A stretch of 64,000 nucleotides of DNA, from positions 26,925,206-26,989,205 of the forward strand of contig NC_135360.1 in the NCBI RefSeq assembly GCF_051622035.1, in the 5' to 3' direction. Under the pieces are notes generated by a model. The model had not been told where the DNA came from. It worked only from the letters and a program-made list of their open reading frames with translations, and did not search any database. Shown here in pieces: positions 28,737-40,040 of this stretch; positions within the stretch are counted from its first letter, which is position 1; each line of letters begins with the position of its first letter. Both the position numbers and the translations under genes were made by a program. This DNA is from Arctopsyche grandis. Its lineage: Eukaryota > Arthropoda > Insecta > Trichoptera > Hydropsychidae.

Positions 28737-30269
28737 CTAATGAGAAATTAGTCATTACTTCCTTTATATACTCACTATCAGTGGCGGCTGGTCAGATGCT
28801 TTATCTATATCCTCCTCCTAAACACTCCACGCACACAGAAAGTCTGTGTGACGAAGAAAGACAATATCTGACAAGCCGCTATTATATCTAGCCACAGTGG
28901 CGTATTGGGGTAACCCGTCAAGCCACTATGACATGATCTGAAAAGCTACATATTCCAACTATTGCAATATGCGAGTATGTACATACATAATATTGAAAAA
29001 CAGTTCAAGAAACTTTTGACTGCGTAGAGAGTGTGTGCCTAATTCGTTAGGCCGGATAACAGTTTACCGGCTACGTGATTAATAGAAGCGTGAAATTAAG
29101 TTAGCATTGAAACACCCCAAGTTTGAATTCTGTCGACTAAAAACAGGAAAATTCGAAGCTTTCGCGAACAAGCGAACAATTGTGAGGTATGCCCAACCAA
29201 TAAAACACGAGCTGGTTCGGTTAATTAGCGTGACGAACCTGGCGTTGAGACGTTATTTACGATAGGGATTCATTCCGACCGGATACTAAAAGTAACAAAC
29301 AACAACAAAAAAAAATAATGCAGTTCCAGAGAGAAAACTTCATCACGTGTATATACATATCTACCTGAACACATACCAATCTACCTGGCTAATAAATCAG
29401 GCAACTTCTAAGCGGAAAAATGCTATGACGTTCAGCAAGCATAGCAAACAGAACTTATCGAACCATGTTTGAGGTGTCGCTATAATAAATTACCAAAAAA
29501 AAATGGTACGTTATCTTTTAATAACTAAAACGCCAACGCGTTGCAATACTCTTCCATGCATCCTTGCTCACTATTAAATTCTTGCACAAATACATATATT
29601 GACCTTCTCGTGACGAGAGTGGTGAAATTCCCATGGGTTTTACAATCAAGTCCTCCCCCACACAAATCGCAGGTAATCGGATAGCTACTTCCGAATTAGT
29701 ACGTGAGTTACCGCGTAATCCGCTACGTCTCACCAAGTGTGACTTCCGAGTACGGATTAGATCGTGGGTTCTTAATCTGGACTCCATGGACCCAAGAAAA
29801 AATCTTGGGTCTTTAAGTGCATGAAAAGGTCTGCGTAATGCAATTACTTATGTTATCATGAGCTTTTTGACTGACAGTGTCATTGTTTTTTAATAGAAAT
29901 TGCTAAAAGTTTCTACTGAAGGAGGAATATTTCCGACTAGGTAGATATTTTATTACTAAATACAACTTATTTATGTACATAATCTTGATACTTTCTGAGA
30001 TAAGACCTCAATTTCTTTGAGTACAAATAAGTATTAGGCCGAGCAATGGATAAATTATACGTTTCAAACTTTAAATTTTTCCCAAAACATTATGTCTGAA
30101 CTTGAGTCAGCTCTGATTTATATGTATTTCCAAACAAAACATACAATTGAATGTGAGCTTTTATACAATTTGATGAAACTTTTATTTTTATTTAAATAAG
30201 ACCAACAAAAACCCTTTAAAATTTACAAAAAGTAATTTTATATTACCCTTAAAATTTACCGAAAGTAAA

Positions 30270-30680
30270 CCTCAATGCGCCTTCCTAACCAATTACAAAC
30301 ATCGATCTACAATTTTTAGAATATTTTTCACAAAGCATCATAGAGACATCAGACGCAAAGCATCATTTTTTTACATAAATTGTCAAATTTTAAGATGGTG
30401 AAAAACTTTTTATGGACAAATTTGCAGCATTTTTATAGGAATCAGGCAAAATCCGAGATGCCGAAAACTCTAAAATTGCAATAAATGGTTAAATGTTGTC
30501 AATTTATTGGAAACATTTCAATGAAAATCATATAAATTGGCAAACTCTGATAGGAAACTATCGACCTGGAGTCACAAACCAAGATCTGGCTAGTAGCAAC
30601 CTGTGGGACTCGAACCCGAAACCACTATGTTCGAAAGCATATATGCTAACCACTAGTCCACACTGCTGGTTGGTTGATTC
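30270..30680 (-). repeat. tRNA-derived SINE with A and B boxes
   Basis: On the minus strand the head reads TGGACTAGTGGTTAGCATA (30660-30642, A-box region), then GGGTTCGAGTCCC (30617-30605, an excellent B box), about 25 bases apart as in a tRNA. The body follows with GTTTGTGACTCCAGGTCG, TAGTTTCCTATCAGAGTTTG and further on the GGAAGGCGCA block near 30276, shared with 4.1 kb. Head plus body shared between loci defines a SINE. It would be transcribed by RNA polymerase III if intact. The 3' limit is approximate. Confidence 0.7.
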
Positions 30681-30888
30681 TAATTTGTCAATAATACGAA
30701 AGAAAATGATTTAAATTGATCGACCGGTGGATAGTTTAATAGCATCTAATAGATAATTTCGAAAGAGACTTTGTAACTATGTATGTAAGGTTTGGTTGGA
30801 AGCATCGAAAACAAAACAAAGTCTATGGCGACGATATTGATATCGTTGAATATATTTGTTTTTGAGTCAAATAAATTTTACATAAAAT

Positions 30889-31031
30889 CAAATGAATGTT
30901 ATTAGATTACTAATGAATGTTATTAGATTACTAATGAATGTTATTAGATTACTAATGAATGTTATTAGATTACTAATGAATGTTATTAGATTACTAATTA
31001 ATGTTATTAGATTACTAATTAATGTTATTAG
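30889..31031. repeat. 21-bp minisatellite, first part
   Basis: Tandem copies of TAATGAATGTTATTAGATTAC, about seven, with the last units changed to TAATTAATG. Because 21 is a multiple of 3 the array is open in frames on both strands (MNVIRLL repeated), but this is a repeat artefact. The array continues after an inserted MITE at 31032-31133. Confidence 0.95.
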
Positions 31032-31133
31032 TAGTCACCGGAGCCTGAGGGGGCCGTGTATTGTTCAAAGGTTGTAAATGCATTGTTAAAGGTTTGCCGA
31101 ACAATGGATAGCACTGTGACTATCATACCTCTA
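31032..31133. mobile_element. 102-bp hAT-type MITE, copy in minisatellite
   Basis: Starts TAGTCACCGGAGCC and ends ATACCTCTA, flanked by perfect 8-bp direct repeats GTTATTAG (31024-31031 and 31134-31141). The same 102-bp sequence is at 39275-39376 and, inverted, at 41069-41170. An 8-bp duplication and TA-rich TAG...CTA ends fit the hAT superfamily. Confidence 0.9.
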
Positions 31134-31227
31134 GTTATTAGATTACTAATGAATGTTATTAGATTACTAATGAATGTTATTAGATTACTAATGAATGTTA
31201 TTAGATTACTAATGAATGTTATTAGAA
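31134..31227. repeat. 21-bp minisatellite, second part
   Basis: About four more copies of the same 21-bp unit directly after the inserted MITE and its target duplication (GTTATTAG), showing that the array was one tract before insertion. Confidence 0.95.
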
Positions 31228-31589
31228 CTATTAGATTAGCCATGTTTAAGTTGTTCTTATTACAAATACCAGTAATAAAACTACTAGTAATCTATAAGAC
31301 GAAGATGGCATTAGTCATTCATTTTAGAACCGCTATAATCGCTGACTTGTCTATACAATCTGTTTGAACAAGTTGAAAATTTTCTGTTAATTTAGTTTGG
31401 TTGATGATGAAAGTGATGGTTGGAACTCAACAACGTCTCTTCAACTTCGTGTCGTCATAAACCAACTGGTTACCAACGAACACATTTCCTTGACTACAAT
31501 GACTACAACGAACACATTTCCTTGATCACAATGGCGCTTCAAACTTTCGCGCCGGTAAAATGGTAATTACGAATATTATTATTAAGAGG

Positions 31590-31745
31590 TTTTTTCCCGT
31601 TTTTTTTTCATAGAAAGCTTCCCGGACATGCATACAACAAATCCTGAAAGTTCCATCGTAATCGGTTGAGTGATTTAGGAGCCTATACGAGACAGACAGA
31701 CAGACAGACAAACATCCAAACAGACATTCAATTTTATATACATAA
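31590..31745 (+). mobile_element. Non-LTR retrotransposon 3' tail with (GACA)n
   Basis: The sequence CCTGAAAGTTCCATCGTAAT CGGTTGAGTGATTTAGGAGCC then GAGACAGACAGACAGACAGAC is the typical tail of insect LINEs, in which a consensus about an imperfectly matching stretch is followed by tandem GACA or ACAAAC. A weaker similar tail (TGGTTTAGCAGCCTATTCG then AGACACACAGACA) occurs at 49722-49755. Confidence 0.5.
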
Positions 31746-33270
31746 ATTTTGCAGTTTTTTTTTGCCTTCGAGTAGGGGAAAGTTTTATAATACACCAAAA
31801 ATTGAAAAGACAGTAGTGAACTTCAAAGATTACAATATTAAATACCTAATATTGAGCTACATATGTATTAGAAACTATTGGCTGAAATGGACTTCGGTCC
31901 CTTCCGTCACTCGCGACGCTCGAGTTGTCTTTTGTCTGGAATCGTCACATTGTCATGTTGCGCGAATGCTTCATTACGTATGTCTGTGAGGCAACTAGGC
32001 AGATGATAAAACTTGGATCGAAGACGATATTCAAGTAACGAACGCAGAAGAGAAGCACGACGGTGGTCGGGCTATTAATCAGCGTACGTGCGTCTCGAGA
32101 CGGAAGCAGTCTCAGGTTCGAGAGAGAGAGAGGGACCCAGCGGAACCAGTACCCACAATGAAGCACACAATTAGACGTCGGCCATACAAATAGATTGACA
32201 ATGTCGCGCTATAATATGATCATTTTGCGGATGGTTAGCCACCGTGATGGATCGCACTAGAATCCACTCAGAGATGTGGGTAACTAACTCTTAGCTCCCC
32301 CCGCCCAGAAGATTCGTCGACGGAAGATCCACAGACGGAATGATAAAATATAAATACAAAAAAAAAATCAAAATGAATTGTTATGACACCGTGAAACTAC
32401 ATATTGACGCGAAATTTCACGACAGTAATAAATATTAAGACGTGGGCGCGTACATTCGACGATTCGATTATGTAAATACAAATTTACCATTCAAATGACA
32501 CGGCTTGAAGGTGATCTTTACGGCTGAGATACCGGATCAAATCTAACACATCTGTGTCGATTACAATATTAAAAAATAAATAAATAACTCCCGAGAGCCC
32601 GCTGCAAGATTAGATTGTAATATGAATTGGATAGAAAAAAATTGTCACTCCTATTACATGTTACAAAAAAAAATATTGCAAATTGAAATGGGTTTGTTTG
32701 AGATGAAGTAATATTTCATACACAATACATTAAAAATGTGGTAATTTTGACTAAATGGCTGAGTGTGACTTAGGGCGAAAACACAATTGTTTCTGAATAA
32801 TTCATTTAAAAAGCATAGTCTGAACTCGGCATACATTTAGGGTGAAAACATAGTGAATGGGTTTTTTTAGATAATTTTAAACAAAAAAAGTGCTGCGAAA
32901 AATCGCAGCACCTCTAGCCCGTATACATAGTAGACAGTCCCAAAAATCACCCCCTAAAGTGTTTTCGGCGATATTTTATCCTTGTATCCTTGCTTGACAG
33001 TGATCGATAACGATGAATCCCATATTTGAATAAATGTAGGAGAAACTTTTCGGATGCATATGGATATGCAAAGACATACACACGACCTCCCAAACATATG
33101 CACTCTGCATATGCACGTGCAAGTACACCCGAATCCAGTTTGGGGAACACTCATTGTTTACGGTCACAGCGGGAAGCTGAAGCAAAAAAAAGAAGGACGT
33201 GACGTCCCATACTACTCGGTGTGTTTTAGCCCTTATAATCGCCGTAGTGACGCTGTATGTTACTCATAAG

Positions 33271-33403
33271 TAGAGCCCGGATAACCAAGGTGCCGATTAT
33301 TGTTCAAATGTTGTAAATGCATTGTTAAAGGTTTGCCGAACCTTTTTTACAAAGCATTTACAACAATTGAACAATAAGCGGCACCTTGGCTATCCGTACT
33401 CTA
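33271..33403. mobile_element. 133-bp MITE nested in a foldback element
   Basis: Begins TAGAGCCCGGATAACCAAGG and ends CCTTGGCTATCCGTACTCTA, inverted ends. The core TGTAAATGCATTGTTAAAGG is shared with the 102-bp family. Flanks CTCATAAG and GTCAGAAG look like a diverged 8-bp duplication (6 of 8). Confidence 0.65.
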
Positions 33404-33557
33404 GTCAGAAGTTATGAGTGACATAAAACGTAATTACGACGATTATAAGGGTTTAGCATTTACAACAATTGAACAATAAGCGGCACCTTGGCTATCCGTA
33501 CTCTAGTCATCAGTTATGAGTGACATACAACGTAATTACGACGATTATAAGGGCTAA
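33354..33557. repeat. 102-bp tandem duplication
   Basis: The unit starting AGCATTTACAACAATTGAAC and running through GTTATGAGTGACAT to GATTATAAGGG occurs twice, 102 bases apart, with few differences. The duplication copies half of the nested MITE plus part of the foldback arm, so it happened after the MITE inserted. Confidence 0.8.
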
Positions 33558-34114
33558 AACACACTGAATAGTATGGAACGTCACGTCTTTCTTTTTTTGC
33601 TTCAGCTTCCCACTGAGTTATGATTCACGATATGAGTTATAACTCATAACTCTCAATGTACATGTAATCACAAGTATTCACTTCCTGATCATATTATCGT
33701 AACGCTATATGACATAAATTGTCGATATTTTTGACAGTTCGTCACTTGAGATTATTGGAGTACCTCGTCGCGTCGCATCGTTTCAAACCGCACGCAGTAT
33801 TGATTTCATTTCATTCTATTGCATTCTAAAGAAAAGCCAAAATCCAGAAAATGTATTTAATTTAGCGGAATAAAATGAAGATAGTATGAAAATTAACCCA
33901 CAACACAAATCGCAGAACCTAGTATTTCAACTGGTAAACAGATTTTGCACTAATGATTCAAATTCCACAGAACTGATTCAATTGAAACGTGTCGTCCTGG
34001 AGTGAGGCTGTCAAAATTACTTAAAGCCTTCACTCTAAAATTGACCTAATGGGAAGAATAAAACACAACTAATACAATACATGCACACTACTAAAATAAT
34101 TACAAAGTACTCAC

Positions 34115-34153
34115 CTGAAAATATCGAAACGGATTGAAGACAGGTGTAGGGTT
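34115..34153 (-). CDS. Candidate 39-nt cassette microexon of pangolin
   Basis: Located in the 40-kb intron between exons A and B. On the minus strand it has a pyrimidine-rich acceptor (CCTCTTTCTCTTTGTACACAG) and a near-perfect donor (TTTTCAG then GTGAGTAC). The 39 nt are 13 codons in phase 0, reading NPTPVFNPFRYFQ, so the piece could be inserted between TESE and EKSGEP without shifting the frame. I do not recognise this peptide from known TCF proteins. The splice sites alone could arise by chance in 40 kb, but both being strong, correctly spaced and in phase makes it worth testing. Confidence 0.35.
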
Positions 34154-36265
34154 CTGTGTACAAAGAGAAAGAGGTGATACATAAGATAGACGAATCATAC
34201 ATCATACAAATCATCAAAAAAAATCACAAAGGTAATTAAATTCATAAATAACTGACGAAACCTAGTTTGAAATCCTCTTGCGTAATGAAAAAGTGTTATT
34301 AAAAGTGGTGATGGAGAATAGATACATAGATAGATAGTAATGTCCCTTAAATGAAAATAGTCTCAACCATCTAACTCTGTATATATTTACGTGTATATAC
34401 ATACATACATATACAGATATGTTTGCCTATGGGGAGCGGCGGGCTGCATACATAATTCCAGATCTGAGATGAAGGGATAAACAACGCCGACAGGTTCGGT
34501 TGGGACCCGGGGAGGGGAGAAAACCCTCCCACAGCCCCATCCGAGTTAAGGGAGGATGGTGAAGGCAGGAATGTTCAATTAAAGCTGCAAAATCAACATT
34601 TGCAAAGTCCATCAGGCATTAAAAGCGTAAAGGAGGTATGTAAAAATATATTACGACCGATTTGTATGAAGAAAACGAGCAATTAGGTCACGAATAGCAA
34701 ATCCGACGGAAAATCCTTCTTTTTTTTTAATTTGTTTATACATCTCATCCTCCTAGTATTTGTTTATTATATAATGATTCAAATTGCAAGCGAACGAAAT
34801 TGGCATTAATGACTAGAATATGTAACATTATAAATTACGTATTAACTTGTTGCTAACAAGCACTCGTTGTGTGTATGTAAATAATTTTCGTAACAACTGG
34901 GAACCAATCAAATTTATTGTTTTTCTTTTAAATTACACGACGAACGCGCTGTAGCTCCATCAAACAAATGGAGATTTAATCTAGATCGTTTCCATATAAA
35001 TTAAATTTACAATGGGCCAATAAAAGTGGTGTATACGTGTAAATTTATAACGAATTCGTTTATAATCTCATGAAGACTACTATACTACTACGGAGAGAAA
35101 AAAATAAAACAAATTTATTACACTAGTTTTAAACAATACTGCACGCTAAACTGTTAGTTCAATAGCGCCAAACCACTTAAAGTTTAACGAACTGAGCTTT
35201 GAAATATAATCAATGCATAACAATACGTACACATTTATGTATGTATGTAAAATCCTACAAAAGCATTCCACAAAAAGAACATTTGAATCGTATCCTGCGT
35301 ATAAGGATTGAATGTACTATACTTCTTAAATTATTTATTGTATAAATATTGATTCGACAGGAACATACCAGACGTTTCTTTTTAATGTTTTAAAAAAATT
35401 TCATCAATAAAAAAACATTGTATGGAAAGCCGCGCACGATAAAAGTGTTAACTTTTAAGTTGAAAAAATAGTTGTATTCAATACCTTTTTTAAACTAAAT
35501 TTGTGTTTTGCTCACTGAAACTAGAGTAAGATTTTATTTTGAGAAGAATTTTATTCATAAAAAAAATATAAAGATTTTTATTCAACTCGAAACGTCAGAG
35601 GTCAAGCGGAAGTTGTCAAACTTTACAAAACAACCGATAAGCGTCGCCGTTAAAACAGTTAAAACTTAAAAAATTCATGACATATTTTATTTTATTTTTA
35701 TTTTTTACACCGTATATATGTACACCGGAATATTAATTTACGCTGTAAACGCACTGAAACGAAAACTAAACTTATTTTATGAATATTTCTAACTGTCATA
35801 AATATTAATTTATGCAAGCGACACACCATACAATACAATCCGGCGGATGCAAATGCAACGTGCTCGGACCTGTCAAAATATACATAATCGCAAAATTCAG
35901 CGATTTGATTACTGCTACCTGATTTCGTATACAAACACGAATGTATACTTATTTAGTATAAATTTTGCACTTCACTGCTCAAATGTGCAAAGAAGCAACC
36001 GCAAAACTAAATATACATATACAAAATTTTAGGAACGAAAAATCATGACGCAAAAAAATTAACGCGATATATCCACGGAACACCGCACTTATATTCATAC
36101 CCTAACTGCTAACAAAAGCACTTATTTTCAATAATTTATTACAATAGAGTAGTTGGCCCGAATGTAAAACAAAAGGACAGCTGCTCCAAGTTCAACGAGC
36201 TCCGCAACTCAAACCTGTTATCAACCATTCATCACGATAAAACATACACAAGAAGATTGTCTTAC

Positions 36266-36500
36266 CTAAAAAAACTTTTTTCGAGCCACACAAGAAAACG
36301 CATGGAGTACCCCTGGACGTGGAGGGACCAGGATGCTGAGGGAAAGGAAGGTGGCAGGAGGACGAAAGAGGGTGAGGGTTGGACCCGGCGCCGGCTCCGA
36401 AGAGGGGTGGGGAGGAAACTGGCGAATCGCAAAATGGCGGCCAAAGGCGCGCAAGTCTCTTGTATTGGTCGCCGCCCGCCCTGGATGAGATAATGTTCTC
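36266..36500 (-). promoter_or_regulatory. GC-rich intronic island with donor: candidate alternative pangolin first exon
   Basis: A sharply GC-rich block inside the 40-kb intron. On the minus strand it ends with GTTTTTTTAG then GTAAGACA, a plausible donor at 36266/36265. It carries AAAATGGCGGCC (36431-36442, plus strand), resembling a YY1 core, and an inverted CCAAT near 36463-36470. Splicing to exon B would place a TAG directly before exon B in the pangolin frame, so translation would have to start downstream, for example at the NMGYLM methionines of exon C. Vertebrate LEF1/TCF7 have comparable intronic promoters. The open frames on both strands have no known motif. It may be an unrelated CpG-rich element. 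Confidence 0.3.
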
Positions 36501-37075
36501 TACATCCACCCCAGCATACCTATGTATGTACTATCTACATGCACTACACATCACCCACTTCCATTTTATGCGGAGGAGATTGTATACAGCACCCCGCGGG
36601 GGAAAACGAGTGGATTTACCACTATAGGATGTACCAACTTTCATTAAAAAAAAAATCCGCCGATTAAAGATGCGGACAGGACGGCCGTTGTTCGTAAAAA
36701 CCGATGTTGCAACACGCAAAGTGAGAAGCATAAACGAGATGAGTAATGGAATGATAGTACCAGGTGTTCTACAATGAAAGTTCATATTTTAAAATAAAAC
36801 CTAAAATAAGCCCCCTCATAAGGTAGCGTTTGGATCAAATCCATAACAGCAATATATTTTTAAACTATTTGTCCGATAGCCTGCGCTCATTATTTGTATA
36901 ATTGAATGTGATGTATGAGTGGAATTTTGATCTTGTCTCGTCCATTGGTGCTGGCTATAGGTGCAAGAAATTCCCTAATTTTTATTTTATTATTTGATAT
37001 TTTTACTTTATCTGCTATTTTATTTTTTATGATTATGTATAAATTTATTGTTTGTCTGTGTATGTATGTAAATAT

Positions 37076-37262
37076 CAATGGCGTGCGGTGATATTCTCTC
37101 TTTTTTTCGTACAGCCTTACTTAATGTGCGTGAGCAGGATACAAGGGGAACAGCCCGTTCCCCTTGTACGCTGTACGACAAAAAGGCTGCACGTTCCTGT
37201 TCCCGTTGTACGCTTGTAAGGCTGTACGACAAAAAGAGAGAGAAGTTCACCGCACGCCACTG
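37076..37262. mobile_element. Palindromic MITE, GTGGCGTGCGG family, copy 1
   Basis: The left end CAATGGCGTGCGGTGATATT continues with TCTCTC, CGTACAGCCTTACTTAATGT and GAGCAGGATACAAG; the right end mirrors it, GGCTGTACGACAAAAAGAGA through TTCACCGCACGCCACTG. The element is nearly a full hairpin with an extra internal GTACGCTGTACGACAAAAAG repeat. No coding capacity. Flanked by ATAT / GTACATAT. Confidence 0.85.
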
Positions 37263-39274
37263 GTACATATCTATGTATCTATTTTTATTTGTCTCATCTC
37301 TGTATTTTTTCGACCATTGTGGCGCATTAAGGACCCATGTAATGCCACAATGGTCCAAGCTTAAACTTAAAATAAATGACCAATCCTTAAGTATTCAAAG
37401 TTAAAATGACGAAAGGATTGAATTGATGATAAACACTCTCAATTTACTAGTCTAAACTAAATAATCTTTTTATCAGTTTACAAGTGTTTTTTCTTCTAAT
37501 TTTTCGAATAACTTGTCAATATTTTAATAACCAAATCGATCCCAGTTGCGTGATTCCTGAGATTGTGTAGTGAGTTTTATAATCTTTGCTCTGGAAGTAT
37601 AGAATACTAGCTGTATATTTTGATACCGACATAGTGCTGCCACACTTCAAAGGTGGCTAATTTAATATGGCAATAGTTTTTGACCTTTTTTGGGATATAA
37701 AAATAGATCTATAACATATAAAAACCCAAACATATCTATTTATAACATTAGATTAGGAAAATAACTAGGTGTATGTGAAGAGCCTCGAAAATACATACAT
37801 ACAAGTTTTGTAATTCGCACACACAGTTGTGAAGTTTATCACTAGCAGAGTTCATCAAACTGGCGAATTTTATAGACTTTTTTTCGACATGCGAATAATG
37901 CTAAGACATAACTGGTGATAAATACTCTATCAGTAAATTACACGAATGATGCTTTTATCGAACAAAGGTGTCGCTTACATCTAAACTAAACATAACGGCT
38001 AAAATATGACAAAATTTATCGTGTCACTCTATGTATAGGACTCGACAAGGCGGCAGGTGTTGGAATAAATTGGAATAATGTTTTTTTTTCTATATAGAAG
38101 TACCCGAAATACATACTTGTCGCTCAGGTACACAAACGGCCCACCGCACATTTTCAGCCCCCTTAACCTTATACCCAAACAATAACTATTGTCCGATTTC
38201 TAAATCCTATATGTGTTTCCTTTTACTGTAATACCAAGAAATGGGGAAGAAAAAAAAGAAAATTTACAATCAATCGTACCTGTTCTGCTAAGCACGGAGG
38301 CACATAAACACGTTCAAAACGTTCAAAGCAAATTGACCCATAGAAAGTATTTTCATACAAATGAAATAAAAAAAAATTGTAACCACCAGAATAAACTGAA
38401 TCGAACATTTCATCTATGAAAATAGTAGCAGCATTCACATTCCAGAGTAACAAGATGTTCCATAAGTTAAGCTTAATTGAAGACTTGATTTCGACACGGA
38501 ATACCGTACTATAATAATCTAATTGAAAATGAGACATTAATTGAATAAAACGAGAAGTCGCTGATACAGCTACTATTTAAACGCCATCAGCGGTGAGTAA
38601 ATTATTAGGTACCTAAAAGGCTTCAATAACCACAAATGACCTTGTAACAAGATAGCGTCAAATATGCTGGACCAATTTTCAATTTATTTATTAAGAAAGA
38701 AACCTTTGAACCAACCTAAAAATGTATTTTTTTAAGATCATTTTTAAAACGTAACAAAAGTAAGAAGCTTAAATATGCAAAAAGAGAATATCCAGAGAGA
38801 AAACATACTGATACACGTGTCACATATTTAAGAAAAGCCCTTCAACATGTTGAACATGAATTACTTAGGTATGTACCCTGGATCTTGATGTTTTGGTATG
38901 AATCATACAATGAAGCTGCAAAGAGGCAACAAATATTAAAACCCAAGTTTTTCATTGATGTAAATTCCACCGACAACGAGTTTGATCTATGTAAAATGTT
39001 CCAAAATTTAAAAAATGTTGCATTCAATATGAGATATGACGTTTCAGAATAAAAACCATATTTTATTTTCATTTACAGCTTTTCACCATCCACTACTGGA
39101 TAGCAGTCTCACAACATTCGTCTTTATTTCCAGCAAGCTCATCCATCTCATATCATGATTTTTTTCTAATTTCATCCATCCATCTCCCTTGTGGAATTTC
39201 TTGTAACGTTTTACGTATTACGTATATTTCGTATATCATTCTAGCTATGCCTATTATCATTTCAATCTCATTAC

Positions 39275-39376
39275 TAGTCACCGGAGCCTGAGGGGGCCGT
39301 GTATTGTTCAAAGGTTGTAAATGCATTGTTAAAGGTTTGCCGAACAATGGCTAGCACTGTGACTATCCTACCTCTA
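39275..39376. mobile_element. 102-bp hAT-type MITE, copy in LINE remnant
   Basis: Same orientation as the copy at 31032. Perfect 8-bp target duplication CTCATTAC at 39267-39274 and 39377-39384. The second duplication is shared with the neighbouring element that begins at 39385. Confidence 0.9.
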
Positions 39377-39384
39377 CTCATTAC

Positions 39385-39496
39385 TAGAGGTAGGACCGGA
39401 AGCGTGCCGTTCATTGTTAATTGTTCACTCTAGCTTTGTAAATAGACCCAAAACGCCCTGATTCCTGGAAAAAGCACGCTTCCTATCCGCCCTTTA
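39385..39496. mobile_element. 112-bp hAT-type MITE of the TAGAGGTAGGACCGG family
   Basis: Begins TAGAGGTAGGACCGGAAGCG and ends CACGCTTCCTATCCGCCCTTTA, an imperfect inverted repeat. Flanks CTCATTAC (39377-39384) and CTCATCAC (39497-39504) are an 8-bp duplication with one change. Related to the 152-bp element at 44140. Confidence 0.8.
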
Positions 39497-39691
39497 CTCA
39501 TCACTCTCTTTTTCATATATTTAACTACCTTTGTCATACCTCCCACCCATGTATGTATTCCACTTCCTATCTTTCATCACTATACCGAGTATACTTCTCT
39601 AAGTGCATTGGACTTGATGCAGAATTCCGGCGTACAATGCTGAAGTTTCGTACCCATACATAATTATTATATTTATAGCTTAAGCTTCATG

Positions 39692-40040
39692 CAGGGCCAC
39701 CCGAGAGGAATCCCGAGCCCTATAACAAACTAAAAAAATAGATCTTATACATATATTTACTTTATATATGTTTTTAATATGGAACAAATCTATCAGAACT
39801 ACTAGTAAAATGCCTATATGTAAATTGGTTGCATGTATGTATGCATGATATAACAGGTACGATTTTAAATGGACAATAAAAATGCGTGGATTTAAAAATA
39901 ATAAAATTAAATACATATATTTATTTTTATGTAGAATAATATAAAATATCAATATCGGCCAGTCGATCGTCCCGACACAGGGCCCCATGAGTAATTCAGG
40001 CCCTACCCCAGCTCCCCCCCCCCCCCTGTTGTCGGCCCTG
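39692..40040. mobile_element. 349-bp hAT-type MITE (CAGGGCC...GGCCCTG)
   Basis: Ends CAGGGCCACCCGAG and GTTGTCGGCCCTG form a short inverted repeat. Flanks GCTTCATG (39684-39691) and GCTACATG (40041-40048) are an 8-bp duplication with one change. The left-end sequence with GAGAGGAATCCC recurs inverted at 14907-14935, a second partial copy. Contains a poly-C run near the right end. No coding region. Confidence 0.75.

Larger units (their letters stand above)
33167..33615. mobile_element. 449-bp foldback element with about 100-bp arms
   Basis: The left arm starts CAGCGGGAAGCTGAAGCAAA and the right arm ends TTTGCTTCAGCTTCCCACTG; the inverted match runs for about 100 bp (CGTGACGT, GTGTGTTTTAGCCCTTATAA and so on) with scattered changes. 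The centre holds a MITE (33271-33403) and a 102-bp tandem duplication. No open frame. Confidence 0.7.
39075..39665 (-). pseudogene. RTE-like LINE remnant split by two MITEs
   Basis: On the minus strand the right part reads VQCT and RSILGIVMKDRKWN; the left part reads IGIARMIYEIY, RKTLQEIPQGRWMDEIRKKS and ends WMVKSCK. The order fits an RTE reverse-transcriptase C-terminus, like the copy at 24.2 kb. Two MITEs (39275-39376 and 39385-39496) sit between these parts. Multiple stops and shifts make it inactive. Confidence 0.6.

Noticed and set aside
30889..31227. CRISPR-like array
   Set aside because: Units are contiguous 21-bp tandem repeats without variable spacers, in an insect genome; the single interruption is a MITE with target duplication.
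30892..31367. MNVIRLL-repeat protein
   Set aside because: Product of a 21-bp minisatellite whose unit is a multiple of 3; open on both strands and interrupted by a MITE.
36257..36493. Plus-strand 78-codon frame with KMAAKGAQ
   Set aside because: Arg/Gly/Glu-rich translation of a GC-rich island, with no known motif; the minus-strand first-exon reading fits the gene context better.
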